34,618 nucleotides of DNA from Henriciella sp. (GCA_012960415.1 DUBH01000062.1:42275-76892); one strand, 5' to 3'; numbered from the stretch's first letter, positions 8,742 to 17,329 are shown. The notes: generated by a model from the sequence alone, not told the origin. Translations and numbers: made by a program.

Positions 8742-8983
8742 GAGTCAGCTCCTTCGCTTGCAACAACTTCCCACGTCTTCAGCTTCGAGCGCGGCGGGCA
8801 TTCACGGATCGTGATGCGCTCGCCCTCGACAGCGACGTTGCCCTCATCATGGGCGTGATACTTTTTGGAGCGGCGCACGATCTTCTTCAGAACAGGGTGA
8901 AGAAAGGTGCGGTCGATGCGGACCACAGCCGTCTTGTCCTGTTTCGTGGACACCACAACGCCTTCCATTACGCGCTTTGGCAT
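8738..8983 (-). CDS. rpsQ: 30S ribosomal protein S17
   Basis: S17 is a primary 16S rRNA binder with an OB fold. The 81-aa product starts [20 protein letters not shown] and contains [27 protein letters not shown] and [16 protein letters not shown]. The ATG at 8981-8983 is preferred over an upstream in-frame ATG because it gives the family N-terminus and is preceded by AGGAGAAGAG. The last codons overlap the rplN start. Confidence 0.97.
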   Translation of the reverse strand: MPKRVMEGVVVSTKQDKTAVVRIDRTFLHPVLKKIVRRSKKYHAHDEGNVAVEGERITIRECPPRSKLKTWEVVASEGADS

Positions 8984-8993
8984 GTCTCTTCTC

Positions 8994-9197
8994 CTACGCC
9001 TCTGCTTCCGCTTTGGCCTGTTGGGCGACAAGGGTCTTCACACGCGCGATATCGCGGCGGACTTCCTTCACCCGGGCCGTCTTCTCCAGCTGGCCGGTTG
9101 CCTGCTGGAAGCGGAGGTTGAACTGTTCCTTCTTCAGCTGAACAAGCTGGGCTTGCAGCTGGTCGGCACTCTTCGAACGCAAATCAGCGGTTTTCAT
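8994..9197 (-). CDS. rpmC: 50S ribosomal protein L29
   Basis: L29 is a small helical protein at the tunnel exit, near the docking site for trigger factor and SRP. The 67-aa product contains the helical hairpin core [20 protein letters not shown] and [20 protein letters not shown], then [11 protein letters not shown]. Length and position (2 nt after rplP, 10 nt before rpsQ) are typical. Confidence 0.97.
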   Translation of the reverse strand: MKTADLRSKSADQLQAQLVQLKKEQFNLRFQQATGQLEKTARVKEVRRDIARVKTLVAQQAKAEAEA

Positions 9198-9199
9198 GA

Positions 9200-9616
9200 C
9201 TAGATCCCTTCAATGCGTTTGATGATCTTGGTCTTGATCGGCAGCTTCGCGGCGCCGAGCTTCAGAGCCTGGATCGCGACTTCGTCTGGAACACCGTCGA
9301 TCTCGAACAGGATACGGCCAGGCGCAACACGAGCGACCCAACGGTCGATGGAGCCCTTACCCTTACCCATACGAACCTCGATCGGCTTTGCCGACACAGG
9401 CGTGTCCGGGAATACGCGGATCCACACTTTGCCCTGACGCTTCATTTCGCGCGTCACGGCACGGCGGGTCGCTTCGATCTGACGGGCGGTAACCCGCTCA
9501 GGCTCAAGCGCTTTCAGGCCGAACGAGCCGAAGTTCAGGCTATAGCCACCCTTCGCGGTCCCGCTGATACGGCCTTTGAACGCCTTGCGGTATTTCGTAC
9601 GTTTTGGCTGCAGCAT
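9200..9616 (-). CDS. rplP: 50S ribosomal protein L16
   Basis: L16 organises the A-site region of the 50S subunit. The 138-aa product starts [20 protein letters not shown] and has [40 protein letters not shown] and [16 protein letters not shown]. The arginine in the conserved [11 protein letters not shown] region, which lies near the residue hydroxylated by RoxA in other bacteria, is present. It starts 3 nt after the rpsC stop. Confidence 0.98.
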   Translation of the reverse strand: MLQPKRTKYRKAFKGRISGTAKGGYSLNFGSFGLKALEPERVTARQIEATRRAVTREMKRQGKVWIRVFPDTPVSAKPIEVRMGKGKGSIDRWVARVAPGRILFEIDGVPDEVAIQALKLGAAKLPIKTKIIKRIEGI

Positions 9617-9619
9617 GTT

Positions 9620-10354
9620 TTACGCTCCTGCGCCTTGCGGACCCGAAGCCGGACCGCGCTGATTGGTCGAACGCGCACGCGCCTGGCCAGAATCTTCGGC
9701 CTTGCGGTCTTGCGCCATCGGATCGTGCTCCATGATCTCGCCTTTGTAGATCCAGACCTTGATGCCGATGATACCGTAGGTCGTCTCTGCTTCGGCGGTG
9801 CCATAGTCGATATCGGCGCGAAGCGTGTGCAGTGGCACGGAGCCCTCTGCATACTGCTCGGTACGCGCGATTTCTGCGCCGCCGAGACGGCCGGAAACCA
9901 TGATACGCACACCCAGCGCGCCAAGACGCATCGAGTTCTGGATCGCGCGTTTCATAGCACGGCGGAACGAGCCGCGGCGCTCAAGCTGGCGAGCAATGTC
10001 CTCAGCGACGAGCGTGGCGTCGATTTCCGGCTTGCGGATCTCGACCAGGTTCACGCGAACCTCGTCTTCGGTCATCTTGCCGAGCTTCTTGCGAAGCACT
10101 TCGATGTCAGCACCCTTCTTACCGATCACCAGACCCGGACGGGCCGTGTGAATCGTGACGATGCATTTCTTGTGCGGGCGCTCGATCACAATGCGGGAAA
10201 TACCCGCCTGCTTGAGCTCCTGCTTGATCGTGTTGCGGATTTTCAGGTCTTCATGAACCAGACGGCCATAGTCTGCCGTGTCGGCATACCAGCGGCTGTC
10301 CCAGGTCCGGTTGACACCCAGACGAAACCCGACGGGATTGATCTTCTGACCCAT
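9620..10354 (-). CDS. rpsC: 30S ribosomal protein S3
   Basis: S3 lies at the mRNA entry channel on the 30S head. The 244-aa product begins [20 protein letters not shown]. It carries a KH domain ([20 protein letters not shown], about residues 74-93) and the C-terminal domain ([39 protein letters not shown]). It ends in a short low-complexity tail rich in Ala/Gly/Arg. The ATG shares one base with the rplV TAA (TAATG), suggesting termination-reinitiation coupling. Confidence 0.98.
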   Translation of the reverse strand: MGQKINPVGFRLGVNRTWDSRWYADTADYGRLVHEDLKIRNTIKQELKQAGISRIVIERPHKKCIVTIHTARPGLVIGKKGADIEVLRKKLGKMTEDEVRVNLVEIRKPEIDATLVAEDIARQLERRGSFRRAMKRAIQNSMRLGALGVRIMVSGRLGGAEIARTEQYAEGSVPLHTLRADIDYGTAEAETTYGIIGIKVWIYKGEIMEHDPMAQDRKAEDSGQARARSTNQRGPASGPQGAGA

Positions 10355-10743
10355 TACGCGGCCTCCGCTTCAGCTGATGTGTCGCGCAGCACGACGGTGA
10401 GCTGCGAGAAAGGTTTCACGATGCGCGCGGCGCGGCCACGGGCACGGGCACGGATGCGCTTCATGACCAGGTTCTTGCCGACATGCGCTTCAGCGACGAC
10501 GAGGCTATCGATGTCGAGACCGTGATTGTTCTCGGCGTTCGACATGGCCGAATACAGGACCTTGTAGACATCCTTTGCAGCGCGCTTCCGCGAGAACTGC
10601 ATCTGGTCCATCGCCTTCTGCACCGGAAGACCGCGGATCTGCTGAGCCAGAAGGTTCAGCTTCTGCGGGCTCGAACGGTACATGCGCAGGACCGCGCGTG
10701 ACTCGTTGGACGCCTGTTTCGGAGGATTCTTTGCCTTACCCAT
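10354..10743 (-). CDS. rplV: 50S ribosomal protein L22
   Basis: L22 has a globular domain at the tunnel exit and a beta-hairpin reaching the tunnel constriction, where macrolide resistance changes occur in other bacteria. The 129-aa product has [39 protein letters not shown] and the hairpin/tip region [20 protein letters not shown], ending in an alanine/glutamate tail. The stop overlaps the rpsC start by one base. It lies 3 nt after rpsS. Confidence 0.98.
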   Translation of the reverse strand: MGKAKNPPKQASNESRAVLRMYRSSPQKLNLLAQQIRGLPVQKAMDQMQFSRKRAAKDVYKVLYSAMSNAENNHGLDIDSLVVAEAHVGKNLVMKRIRARARGRAARIVKPFSQLTVVLRDTSAEAEAA

Positions 10744-10746
10744 GGC

Positions 10747-11025
10747 TTACTTCCTCTTGGCTTTCTTGTCGGCGCCGTGGCCATGATAGGTGCGGGACGG
10801 CGCGAACTCGCCGAACTTGTGACCCACCATTTCCTCGGTGACGAGAACGGGAACGAACTTGTTGCCGTTGTGAACCTGGAAGTTCAGGCCCACGAATTGC
10901 GGCATGATGGTCGAGCGGCGCGACCAGGTCTTGATGACTTCGCGGCGCTCTGAAGCTTGTGCAGACTCTGCCTTCTTGAGCAGATAGCCGTCGACAAACG
11001 GACCTTTCCATACGGAACGTGGCAT
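10747..11025 (-). CDS. rpsS: 30S ribosomal protein S19
   Basis: S19 forms a complex with S13 in the 30S head and contacts bridge B1a. The 92-aa product starts [20 protein letters not shown] and includes [40 protein letters not shown] and [18 protein letters not shown], all diagnostic. It lies 14 nt after rplB. Confidence 0.98.
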   Translation of the reverse strand: MPRSVWKGPFVDGYLLKKAESAQASERREVIKTWSRRSTIMPQFVGLNFQVHNGNKFVPVLVTEEMVGHKFGEFAPSRTYHGHGADKKAKRK

Positions 11026-11039
11026 ATCTCTCTCGCTCC

Positions 11040-11870
11040 CTAGCGTTTCGCGTTACGGCGACGGATGATCAGACGATCCGAAGCCTTGGTCTTGCGGGTT
11101 TTCGGACCGCGGGTTTTCTTGCCCCACGGAGTGACCGGGTGACGGCCGCCCGAAGTCTTGCCCTCACCACCGCCGTGCGGGTGGTCGACCGGGTTCATAG
11201 CAACACCGCGGACCTTCGGACGCTTGCCGAAGTGACGGGCGCGGCCAGCTTTCGACAGCACGGTGTTCATGTTGTCCGGGTTGGACACAGCGCCGATGGC
11301 AGCAAGGCAGCTATCTGGAACCATGCGAAGCTCACCAGAGGAAAGCTTGATCTGGGCATAGCCTGCGTCACGGCCAACGATCTGGACATATGTACCGGCC
11401 GAACGTGCAATCTGAGCGCCCTTGAGCGGCTTCATCTCGACATTGTGGACAATGGTACCAACCGGGATGTTCTTCAGCGGAAGAACGTTGCCTGGTTTGA
11501 TGTCAGCCGTCTTGGACGTCATCACCTTGTCACCGACAGCCAGACGCTGCGGCGCGATGATGTAGGACTGCTCGCCATCGGTGTAGCGGATAAGCGCGAT
11601 GAATGCGGTCCGGTTCGGATCGTATTCCAGACGCTCTACGGTCGCCTCGATGTCCCAGCGCTGACGCTTGAAGTCGATCTTGCGGTAAAGACGCTTTGCG
11701 CCGCCACCGATACCGCGAACGGTAACGCGGCCACGGTTGTTACGACCACCAGACTTCGACAGACCCTCGGTCAGCGATTTGACTGGACGGCCCTTGTACA
11801 GCTCCGACTTGTCAACGATGACAAGCTGGCGCTGACCGGGCGACGTTGGATTGAATGTCTTGAGTGCCAT
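11040..11870 (-). CDS. rplB: 50S ribosomal protein L2
   Basis: L2 is needed for subunit association, tRNA binding and peptidyl transfer. The 276-aa product starts [20 protein letters not shown]. It has the OB-fold and SH3-like domains ([40 protein letters not shown]) and the signature [19 protein letters not shown], containing the conserved histidine implicated in peptidyl transferase function. The basic tail ends [18 protein letters not shown]. It lies 9 nt after rplW. Confidence 0.98.
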   Translation of the reverse strand: MALKTFNPTSPGQRQLVIVDKSELYKGRPVKSLTEGLSKSGGRNNRGRVTVRGIGGGAKRLYRKIDFKRQRWDIEATVERLEYDPNRTAFIALIRYTDGEQSYIIAPQRLAVGDKVMTSKTADIKPGNVLPLKNIPVGTIVHNVEMKPLKGAQIARSAGTYVQIVGRDAGYAQIKLSSGELRMVPDSCLAAIGAVSNPDNMNTVLSKAGRARHFGKRPKVRGVAMNPVDHPHGGGEGKTSGGRHPVTPWGKKTRGPKTRKTKASDRLIIRRRNAKR

Positions 11871-11879
11871 ATCGCTCTC

Positions 11880-12179
11880 CTACAGTCCGGTCGTGATATC
11901 GACGGACTGGCCGTCTTTCAGCGTGACGATCGCCTTTTTCGTATCAGAACGCTGACCGAGCTTTCCGCGGAAACGCTTGGTCTTGCCCTTCTGGACGATC
12001 ACGTTGACCTTGGTCACGTCGACCTTGAACAGGTTTTCCACGGCGTCCTTGATCTCGGCCTTGTTGGCCGTGACAGGAACCTGGAAGACGATCTTGTTTT
12101 CTTCAGCGAGCAGCGTTGCCTTTTCCGTGATGTGCGGAGCAAGCAGCGCGTCGTAGTGGTGTGCTTTCACGTCAGCCAT
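11880..12179 (-). CDS. rplW: 50S ribosomal protein L23
   Basis: L23 is the tunnel-exit docking site for trigger factor and SRP. The 99-aa product has [40 protein letters not shown], the rRNA-binding loop [20 protein letters not shown] and [11 protein letters not shown]. It lies 3 nt after the rplD stop and 9 nt before rplB, in S10 operon order. Confidence 0.98.
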   Translation of the reverse strand: MADVKAHHYDALLAPHITEKATLLAEENKIVFQVPVTANKAEIKDAVENLFKVDVTKVNVIVQKGKTKRFRGKLGQRSDTKKAIVTLKDGQSVDITTGL

Positions 12180-12182
12180 GGC

Positions 12183-12827
12183 TTATTTCCCTTCCTTGGC
12201 CTTCGTTTCGAAACGCGCACCGATACCTTCGAGCGCATCCTTGGTCACAACCAGCTGGCGGCGGCGCATCACGTCATAAACGTTGAGGCCGGCGACCGGC
12301 AGAACGTCGATGTTCGGGATGTTGCGGGCCGCTTTCGCGAAGTTCTGGTCGACTTCGGAGCCACCGATGATCAGCGCGTTCTCGACGCCGAGCGCCTTGA
12401 ACTTTGCCGAAAGCTCTTTCGTCTTCGCTTCGGACAGCTTTGCCTCGTCCAGAACGATGAGAGAGCCGTCTTTCACTTTAGAAGAAAGCGCATGTGCGAG
12501 CGCCAGCTTGCGGACCTTCTTTGGAAGATCGTGTGCGTGGCTGCGAACGCGCGGGCCGTGCGCAACAGCGCCGCCAACGAAGATGTTCGCATTGCGCGAG
12601 CCGTGACGTGCGCCGCCCGAACCCTTCTGACGGATGAATTTCTTGGTCGTAACCGAGACTTCACCACGCTCCTGGGTCTTGTGCGTGCCTGCCTGGCGCT
12701 TTGCCAGCTGCCAGCGGACGGTGCGATGCAGCAGGTCGGCACGGATATCGGTCAGGCCGAAAATAGCCTCATCGACATTTGCCTTGCCAGCTGACTTGCC
12801 GTCGAGATTTTTGACGTCGAGTTCCAT
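12183..12827 (-). CDS. rplD: 50S ribosomal protein L4
   Basis: L4 has a globular domain and an extended loop reaching the exit tunnel; in enterobacteria it also represses the S10 operon. The 214-aa product has the loop region [20 protein letters not shown] followed by [20 protein letters not shown], then [20 protein letters not shown] and the C-terminal [20 protein letters not shown]. Its ATG shares one base with the rplC stop (TAATG). The family start [10 protein letters not shown] is used. Confidence 0.98.
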   Translation of the reverse strand: MELDVKNLDGKSAGKANVDEAIFGLTDIRADLLHRTVRWQLAKRQAGTHKTQERGEVSVTTKKFIRQKGSGGARHGSRNANIFVGGAVAHGPRVRSHAHDLPKKVRKLALAHALSSKVKDGSLIVLDEAKLSEAKTKELSAKFKALGVENALIIGGSEVDQNFAKAARNIPNIDVLPVAGLNVYDVMRRRQLVVTKDALEGIGARFETKAKEGK

Positions 12828-13624
12828 TATTCACCAGCCTCCGCATTGTCAGCTTCAGCAGACTGAGCTGCAGCGCCCTTGCCACGGAAAGAACCTTGAG
12901 CAGGCGCATCTTCGTGGATCGCCTTCTTCACCGCGTCGCGAACTTCGACGTACGAACCGTCATGACCCGGGATCGAACCCTTCACGAGGATCAGGCCGCG
13001 CTCAGCGTCGGTGCGGATGATTTCGAGATTCTGGATGGTCACGCGCTCAGTGCCGTAGTGACCGGCCATCTTCTTGCCCTTGAACACCTTGCCCGGATCC
13101 TGGCACTGGCCAGTCGAACCGTGGGCACGGTGAGAGATGGACACACCGTGAGAGGCGCGAAGACCACCGAAGTTCCAGCGCTTCATGGCACCGGAAAAGC
13201 CCTTACCGAGCGTGATGCCTGCGATATCGACGCGCTGACCAGCAGCGAAGTGATCAGCAACCACTTCTGCGCCGAGCTCAGGCAGCTCGTTCGAGGTCAC
13301 GCGGAATTCGACAAGCTTGCGCTTTGGCGCAACGCCAGCCTTGGCGAATGCTTCGCGCTGGGCTTTCGTCGTGCGCTTGGCTTTCGCCTCGCCTGCGCCC
13401 ATCACGACAGCATTGTAGCCATCATTGCGGGTGACGGTGACTTTTTCTTTCTTCTTGCCGCGATTGACGCTGACTTCACGGTCAGCACCGGTGCGGTGAC
13501 CGACGACCTGACAGCCGTCGAGCGACAGAACGGTCACAGGGACGTGACGGCCCTGCTCGTTGAAGATTCGGGTCATACCCAGCTTACGGGCAACAACCCC
13601 GGTACGTGACGCCGGAAGTGCCAT
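12827..13624 (-). CDS. rplC: 50S ribosomal protein L3 (long C-terminal tail)
   Basis: L3 initiates 50S assembly and reaches the peptidyl transferase centre. The 265-aa product starts [20 protein letters not shown] and has the tip region [20 protein letters not shown] and [18 protein letters not shown], with the glutamine methylated by PrmB in E. coli conserved. The tail after KKAIHEDAP (about the last 30 residues, rich in Ala/Gly/Glu) makes it longer than the usual 205-245 aa. The ATG at 13622-13624 is chosen over an upstream in-frame ATG lying inside rpsJ. It begins 1 nt after the rpsJ stop. Confidence 0.98.
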   Translation of the reverse strand: MALPASRTGVVARKLGMTRIFNEQGRHVPVTVLSLDGCQVVGHRTGADREVSVNRGKKKEKVTVTRNDGYNAVVMGAGEAKAKRTTKAQREAFAKAGVAPKRKLVEFRVTSNELPELGAEVVADHFAAGQRVDIAGITLGKGFSGAMKRWNFGGLRASHGVSISHRAHGSTGQCQDPGKVFKGKKMAGHYGTERVTIQNLEIIRTDAERGLILVKGSIPGHDGSYVEVRDAVKKAIHEDAPAQGSFRGKGAAAQSAEADNAEAGE

Positions 13625-13625
13625 C

Positions 13626-13946
13626 TTAGCGCGCTCCCTCAAGTTTGATCTCGATGCCAACGCCAGCCGAGAGGTCGAGCTTCATAAGAGCATCGACGGT
13701 CTGCGGAGTTGGGTCGACAATGTCGAGAATACGTTTGTGCGTGCGGATCTCGAACTGGTCGCGGGACTTCTTGTCGATGTGCGGCGAGCGGTTCACCGTG
13801 AAGCGCTCGATACGTGTCGGCAGCGGGATCGGACCACGCACATCAGCGCCGGTGCGCTTGGCGGTGGACACGATCTCTTTCGCCGACATGTCGAGGGCGC
13901 GGTGATCGAAGGCTTTCAGCCGGATCCGGATATTCTGTTTTTCCAT
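13626..13946 (-). CDS. rpsJ: 30S ribosomal protein S10 (NusE)
   Basis: S10 works in the 30S head and as NusE in NusB/NusG-dependent transcription antitermination and transcription-translation coupling. The 106-aa product starts [20 protein letters not shown] and has [20 protein letters not shown] and [20 protein letters not shown], ending [15 protein letters not shown]. The ATG at 13944-13946 gives the family start. The longer open frame upstream reads into non-coding leader and is rejected. It is the first gene of the S10 operon, preceded by a 293-bp region shared with cdd. Confidence 0.98.
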   Translation of the reverse strand: MEKQNIRIRLKAFDHRALDMSAKEIVSTAKRTGADVRGPIPLPTRIERFTVNRSPHIDKKSRDQFEIRTHKRILDIVDPTPQTVDALMKLDLSAGVGIEIKLEGAR

Positions 13947-13956
13947 CGTACGGTAT

Positions 13957-13975
13957 CCCGTCAACATGAATGTTG
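13957..13975 (-). promoter_or_regulatory. TTGACGGG element and small palindrome just upstream of rpsJ
   Basis: On the minus strand ATGTTGACGGG ends about 10 nt before the rpsJ ATG. The octamer TTGACGGG (13957-13964) recurs upstream of rpsL, rplJ and again at 14104-14111. Here it overlaps a CAACAT-N2-ATGTTG inverted repeat (13962-13967 / 13970-13975). It is too close to the start codon for a promoter; its GGGA may act as a weak ribosome-binding site. Function unknown. Confidence 0.3.
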
Positions 13976-14082
13976 CGCCAAGGCGCACGCTTGGAAGCGC
14001 CCGGACGCAATCGGCTCGAATTGTTTCGTTTCGGTGGGAAGCGTTTGCCTGAAACTGGCACTGCCGACCCTTCGAAGGGCGC

Positions 14083-14111
14083 GGTGTATGGGATTTGCAG
14101 AGACCCGTCAA
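14083..14111 (-). promoter_or_regulatory. candidate sigma70-type promoter of the S10 operon
   Basis: On the minus strand TTGACG (14106-14111) is followed after 17 bp by TACACC (14083-14088). The predicted start is near 14076, giving a leader of about 130 nt before rpsJ. A perfect palindrome CCCTTCGAAGGG (14068-14079) lies over the predicted start site. The -35 matches those proposed for rpsM and rpsL, while the -10 is weaker. Confidence 0.5.
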
Positions 14112-14239
14112 CAGTTCATGACGGAATCTTTGCAGCCGCAGTGAGGCCAGTTCAGTCCGCTGCGATATTGCAGTAGTGACAGGCCTCGCCGAAGCTCTAC
14201 CTCCGGCTTGTCCACAGGCCCGGAAAGGACCAACGCCCC

Positions 14240-14635
14240 GTGACTGATGACCTTTACCACAAAGCCCGCGCTGTTCGCGAGAATGCGCATGCACCCTATT
14301 CCAGTTTCAAGGTCGGCGCCGCGATCCGTTCAGCGTCCGGCATCCATGTCGGCTGCAACGTAGAGAACGCAGCTTTTCCTGAAGGTATCTGCGCGGAGGG
14401 CGGCGCGATCACGTCGATGGTCGCGGCAGGAGACAAGGCGATTCTCGAAGTCCTTGTCTATGCCGAATCCGATTCGCTTGTTGCTCCATGCGGTGGCTGC
14501 CGCCAGAAGCTGTCAGAGTTTGCCGGACCAGACGTCAAAGTCACACTCGCCGGCCCGAAGGGTGTGGTGAAAGTCATGACCATGGCCGAGCTGTTGCCAG
14601 CATCGTTCAGCGCCTCTCAGTTCGTGATCGAGTGA
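14240..14635 (+). CDS. cdd: cytidine deaminase
   Basis: Cytidine deaminase hydrolyses cytidine and deoxycytidine to uridine and deoxyuridine in pyrimidine salvage, in the cytosol. The 131-aa product has the length of the homotetrameric class. It has [11 protein letters not shown] (19-29), ribose-binding NVEN (40-43), the zinc/proton-shuttle motif CAE (51-53) and the second zinc motif PCGGCRQ (83-89), so ligands C51, C84 and C87 and catalytic E53 are all present. The start is a GTG, supported by GGAAAGGA about 10 nt upstream; no nearby ATG in frame gives the family N-terminus. It is divergent from rpsJ, convergent with the next gene (11-bp gap), and has no other salvage gene beside it. Confidence 0.96.
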   Translation: MTDDLYHKARAVRENAHAPYSSFKVGAAIRSASGIHVGCNVENAAFPEGICAEGGAITSMVAAGDKAILEVLVYAESDSLVAPCGGCRQKLSEFAGPDVKVTLAGPKGVVKVMTMAELLPASFSASQFVIE

Positions 14636-14646
14636 TAGCGGCTGAT

Positions 14647-16335
14647 TCACCGAAGCTTGCTTAATTCGCGCATGATTTCAGGGATGGCCGTGTGAAGGAT
14701 ATTGATCCCATGGGCCTCCAGCGCCCGAAATCGAATATGGCTGCGCCCTTCTAGAAATGCTGCAACATGCGAACAGGATATGATTGAATCCTGCCCAGCC
14801 TGCAGCCATGTCTGCGGCGAGGTCACGGCTTCAAAGTCTTCGCTCCAGTTAGCCATGGCGGATGCGCCGTCGCGAACCCAGGCCTCACCCCCCTGTTCAA
14901 CCGCATGGTACAGGCCCTCGCTCTGCACCTTGAGGAGTGACGGTGTCGCGAGTGTTTCAAGGTCTCCCGGCGCCCGGGAGAATTGCTTTTCGAGGAAAGC
15001 GCGCGGGCCTCGCTTCTTGTAGACCGGAAGACCAACCGACATGACCATCTTCATCACCGATGGCGCATGGCGCGTCGCAACAGCGGCAAACCGGGTCTGG
15101 GGATCCATGTGCGACAGGTGTACATTCTCATCGATCGGAACACCTGCCCCGATGAGCAGCATATCGCCAAGCCTGCCACCCAAGGCCCTGGCGATGCGAA
15201 ACCCGTGTGAGGCGCCGCCCTGGTGAACACAAAGACTGATCGTCCGAAGTCCAAGGGAATCCAAAAGCGTCATCGTATCGGCAACAACAGTCGCATCAAA
15301 ATCGCGGCGTGACTTGCTAGGGCTGGAATAGCCAAACCCTGGGCGCGAGGGTGCAATGAAATGAATATCGGCGCGATTCAGGGCCTGAACGAATCGAGGC
15401 GTAAAGAAAGGCCCCTGGAGGTAGCCGTGAATAAATAGAACCGGCTTCGTCCCATTCCCGATCTTGTACCAGGCAAGCTCGCGCCCCTTTCCAAGATGAA
15501 GCATCGAGAGGCCAACACGCGGGGTCACCCAGCTGAGCGCTTCAGACGGCAACGGCTCATCCGGAAGCTGACGAAGCAGAAAGGCAATACTTGCGCAAAG
15601 CTGCACCACATCGCTCATCCGCCCGCATCCGGTTTTGCGTAGAATACTCTTGGACTGGACCTTGATTGTCTCCAGCGCGCGATCACGATCAGCGGCGATC
15701 TGCTTCTGTGTCAGATTACCAAGATAGCCTTCAAGCACCTCCGTCTCGCTTGAGGTGAGACCAAAGGCTTCACCAAGCCTGGCTATCAGCGCTTCGGACC
15801 AGTCAATATAGGATAACGAGACGACGACCCTGCCTTTCCGGTCGACTGGTCGCTGGATCAGGGCGAGGCAGGCGCGAAGCTGCTGACCAGCCACCACATT
15901 GGCGAGGATGATCCTGTCTTGCGCTTTCGCCGCTTCCGGTTTCATCGCCCGGCGGATATCGGCGAGCGCAGAGAAATCGAGCGGAAGCTCCTCGAGCTGG
16001 CATGGAAAAACATGGTTCATGAGTTGTGACGCGGCCTGATTACCGGTCACCCTTTCGGTGGCCACTGTAATCTCGAGCACCGCATGAAACATGGCCGCTG
16101 GCTCAGCTTCTTCAGCTGCAGCGGCGCTGACAAGCGCACCGATACGGCTTCCATGCGCGTCGAGCGCGTCATCTCCCTCGTTGTAGCGTGGGACATCTGG
16201 CGCCAATTGCCCTGTTTCATCGTCAGCGAAGAAATAGGCCATGGCCGCTGAGAGGAACGCGTCAAAACGATCTGTCCCGGACGGCACGTCATAAGCGGCG
16301 CCCAGCATCTCGAAATATCGTTTGGAATGGGACAT
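14647..16335 (-). CDS. LuxR-type HTH / alpha/beta-hydrolase fusion protein
   Basis: This 562-aa protein joins three parts: an N-terminal region of unknown fold (1-190), a LuxR-type DNA-binding domain (about 191-245; LTSSETEVLEGYLGNLTQKQ then IAADRDRALETIKVQSKSIL), and a C-terminal alpha/beta-hydrolase (about 280-562). The hydrolase shows VLFIHGYLQGPFF (oxyanion H303-G304), a nucleophile-elbow region VHQGGASHG (370-378), acid AGQD (D516) and EAHG (H542). The usual GHSxGG is absent; serine 376 in GASHG is the only candidate nucleophile, in a shifted place. No signal peptide or membrane segment is seen, so it is probably cytosolic. The ATG at 16333-16335 is preferred; an in-frame start at 16458 would add 41 unlikely residues and cross both intergenic palindromes. 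It may be a ligand-sensing regulator; the target is unknown, with the divergent secreted proteins likely. Confidence 0.85.
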   Translation of the reverse strand: MSHSKRYFEMLGAAYDVPSGTDRFDAFLSAAMAYFFADDETGQLAPDVPRYNEGDDALDAHGSRIGALVSAAAAEEAEPAAMFHAVLEITVATERVTGNQAASQLMNHVFPCQLEELPLDFSALADIRRAMKPEAAKAQDRIILANVVAGQQLRACLALIQRPVDRKGRVVVSLSYIDWSEALIARLGEAFGLTSSETEVLEGYLGNLTQKQIAADRDRALETIKVQSKSILRKTGCGRMSDVVQLCASIAFLLRQLPDEPLPSEALSWVTPRVGLSMLHLGKGRELAWYKIGNGTKPVLFIHGYLQGPFFTPRFVQALNRADIHFIAPSRPGFGYSSPSKSRRDFDATVVADTMTLLDSLGLRTISLCVHQGGASHGFRIARALGGRLGDMLLIGAGVPIDENVHLSHMDPQTRFAAVATRHAPSVMKMVMSVGLPVYKKRGPRAFLEKQFSRAPGDLETLATPSLLKVQSEGLYHAVEQGGEAWVRDGASAMANWSEDFEAVTSPQTWLQAGQDSIISCSHVAAFLEGRSHIRFRALEAHGINILHTAIPEIMRELSKLR

Positions 16336-16370
16336 CTGCGCCCAGCTTGATTTTGTCGCGACCACGCTTG

Positions 16371-16394
16371 GTTCTGTAAATTCTACAACAGAAC
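16371..16394. promoter_or_regulatory. inverted repeat GTTCTGT-N10-ACAGAAC, candidate operator
   Basis: GTTCTGT (16371-16377) and ACAGAAC (16388-16394) are perfect 7-bp reverse complements separated by 10 AT-rich bases. The repeat is centred about 48 bp upstream of the fusion gene's start, where a LuxR-type dimer could bind for autoregulation. The spacing does not fit a LexA box of either the gamma or the alphaproteobacterial kind. Function is inferred from position and symmetry only. Confidence 0.45.
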
Positions 16395-16418
16395 AGCCTC
16401 GCCAACATAGAGCAGAAA

Positions 16419-16454
16419 TTGGCCCGGCATACCCCCTGGGGGTAATGCCGGGCC
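16419..16454 (+). promoter_or_regulatory. long GC-rich palindrome within a possible plus-strand promoter
   Basis: GGCCCGGCAT (16421-16430) pairs perfectly with ATGCCGGGCC (16445-16454). The centre is itself the palindrome ACCCCCTGGGGGT (16431-16443), with one extra A. On the plus strand TTGGCC (16419-16424) and TAATGC (16443-16448) flank this centre with 18-bp spacing and could be -35 and -10 elements for the two repeat-protein genes. The TACCCC/GGGGTA core resembles operators of CsoR/FrmR-type repressors, but no such gene is in the window. Alternatively it is simply an RNA hairpin. Confidence 0.35.
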
Positions 16455-16513
16455 GCAAGAGAGACCTTATCGACCATTCCTACACCGCAGGCTGGGTGGG
16501 GATCCGGCCAGAG

Positions 16514-17329
16514 ATGAAGGCGAAACCGATGTTTCAGATTGATCGTGTTTACAGCGCAGGTGTCCACTTTGCGAAAGAAGTCGCGGCTGTGGCGGCAATG
16601 GTTTGCGTAGCGTTTGGTCCGGGTATCACGGCGTCGGCCCAGCAAGAGAGCCGCCTGTCCTCAATCCAGCCATTCAGCGACCTGATCGAACGAGAGATGA
16701 GCATTCTGACGTTGATCCTTTACGACGATCTTCTCACGCAGACGGATGCAACCAAGCATGCGGACAGTCTGAATTCGCTTATCAAAGCGTGCCGAACGTC
16801 CGAAATCGGAACCGCCTGCTTCGCACTCGCCATAGTGTTTGAAAGCATGGAGCCTCAAGCGACCAGAAACCTGCATGGCTGGGGCTGTGAGGCCGTCTAT
16901 CCAAGCCTTGAGGCCTGCAGGCGGTCTACGGGGCAGGCGCTGGAACGCAGCGATGCCGGCGCGCGCGAACAGGACCTGCTGAGTGAAGGCATCGTCGCCC
17001 GCACCCATGTGCTCGCCGGAAACTTTGGCGAAAAAGCGGACGGCCTCGATTCCCTGTTGAATTTGTGTAGCCAAGGGTCTGGCTTTGCCTGCACCTTCCT
17101 CGGAGACTTCAACAACAATCAGTATGACCGACGCTCTCTTCTGACCGGCCTCAAGGGCGGCTGTGACGCGACCTATCCGGACGCCTATGCCTGCCACCGC
17201 CGTGCGACGCTCTATTCAAATGGCACCGCAGGGGAAAAGGACGCCGCCCTGGCGCTGCATTATGCGCAGAAGGGATGCACGCTTGGCTGGCCGGACGCCT
17301 GCACGCTGAGCGCCAGCCTGACGCAATAA
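16514..17329 (+). CDS. secreted cysteine-paired Sel1/Hcp-like repeat protein (272 aa)
   Basis: The product has an N-terminal hydrophobic segment (EVAAVAAMVCVAFGPGITAS) followed by ASA-QQ, fitting a Sec signal peptide, so it is probably periplasmic or secreted. The mature part is a string of helical units, each with two cysteines 7-9 residues apart (for example ACRTSEIGTAC, LCSQGSGFAC, GCTLGWPDAC), as in disulfide-bridged Sel1-like repeats of the Hcp type. Such proteins are protein-protein interaction scaffolds; no catalytic residues can be named. The ATG at 16514 or 16529 is likely; 16529 has a better ribosome-binding site (GAAGG). It is divergent from the HTH-hydrolase gene and 42 bp before a related gene, so probably co-transcribed with it. 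Confidence 0.75.
   Translation: MKAKPMFQIDRVYSAGVHFAKEVAAVAAMVCVAFGPGITASAQQESRLSSIQPFSDLIEREMSILTLILYDDLLTQTDATKHADSLNSLIKACRTSEIGTACFALAIVFESMEPQATRNLHGWGCEAVYPSLEACRRSTGQALERSDAGAREQDLLSEGIVARTHVLAGNFGEKADGLDSLLNLCSQGSGFACTFLGDFNNNQYDRRSLLTGLKGGCDATYPDAYACHRRATLYSNGTAGEKDAALALHYAQKGCTLGWPDACTLSASLTQ

Larger units (their letters stand above)
13947..14239. other. divergent intergenic region rpsJ / cdd
   Basis: This 293-bp stretch separates the minus-strand S10 operon from the plus-strand cdd gene. It holds the candidate rpsJ promoter, the CCCTTCGAAGGG palindrome, a short GGCGC/GCGCC pair (13982-13986 / 13997-14001) and the cdd ribosome-binding site. I see no protein-coding gene and no recognisable L4-type leader; the open frames crossing it have no family-like sequence. 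Confidence 0.6.

Noticed and set aside
11019-12794. A 591-codon antisense frame over rplB, rplW and rplD
   Set aside because: Same codon-bias artefact; no ribosome-binding site or recognisable domain, while the minus strand carries complete ribosomal proteins.
13947-14294. N-terminal extension of rpsJ into the cdd region
   Set aside because: S10 begins at [10 protein letters not shown]; the upstream codons resemble no S10 and overlap cdd on the opposite strand.
16371-16394. LexA/SOS box
   Set aside because: Alphaproteobacterial LexA sites are GTTC-N7-GTTC direct repeats and gamma sites are CTGT-N8-ACAG; this repeat has N10 and different symmetry.
16322-16513. N-terminal extension of the 272-aa Sel1-like protein
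   Set aside because: It would cover both palindromes and push the signal peptide to residue 80; the signal segment near 16514-16640 fits an N-terminus.
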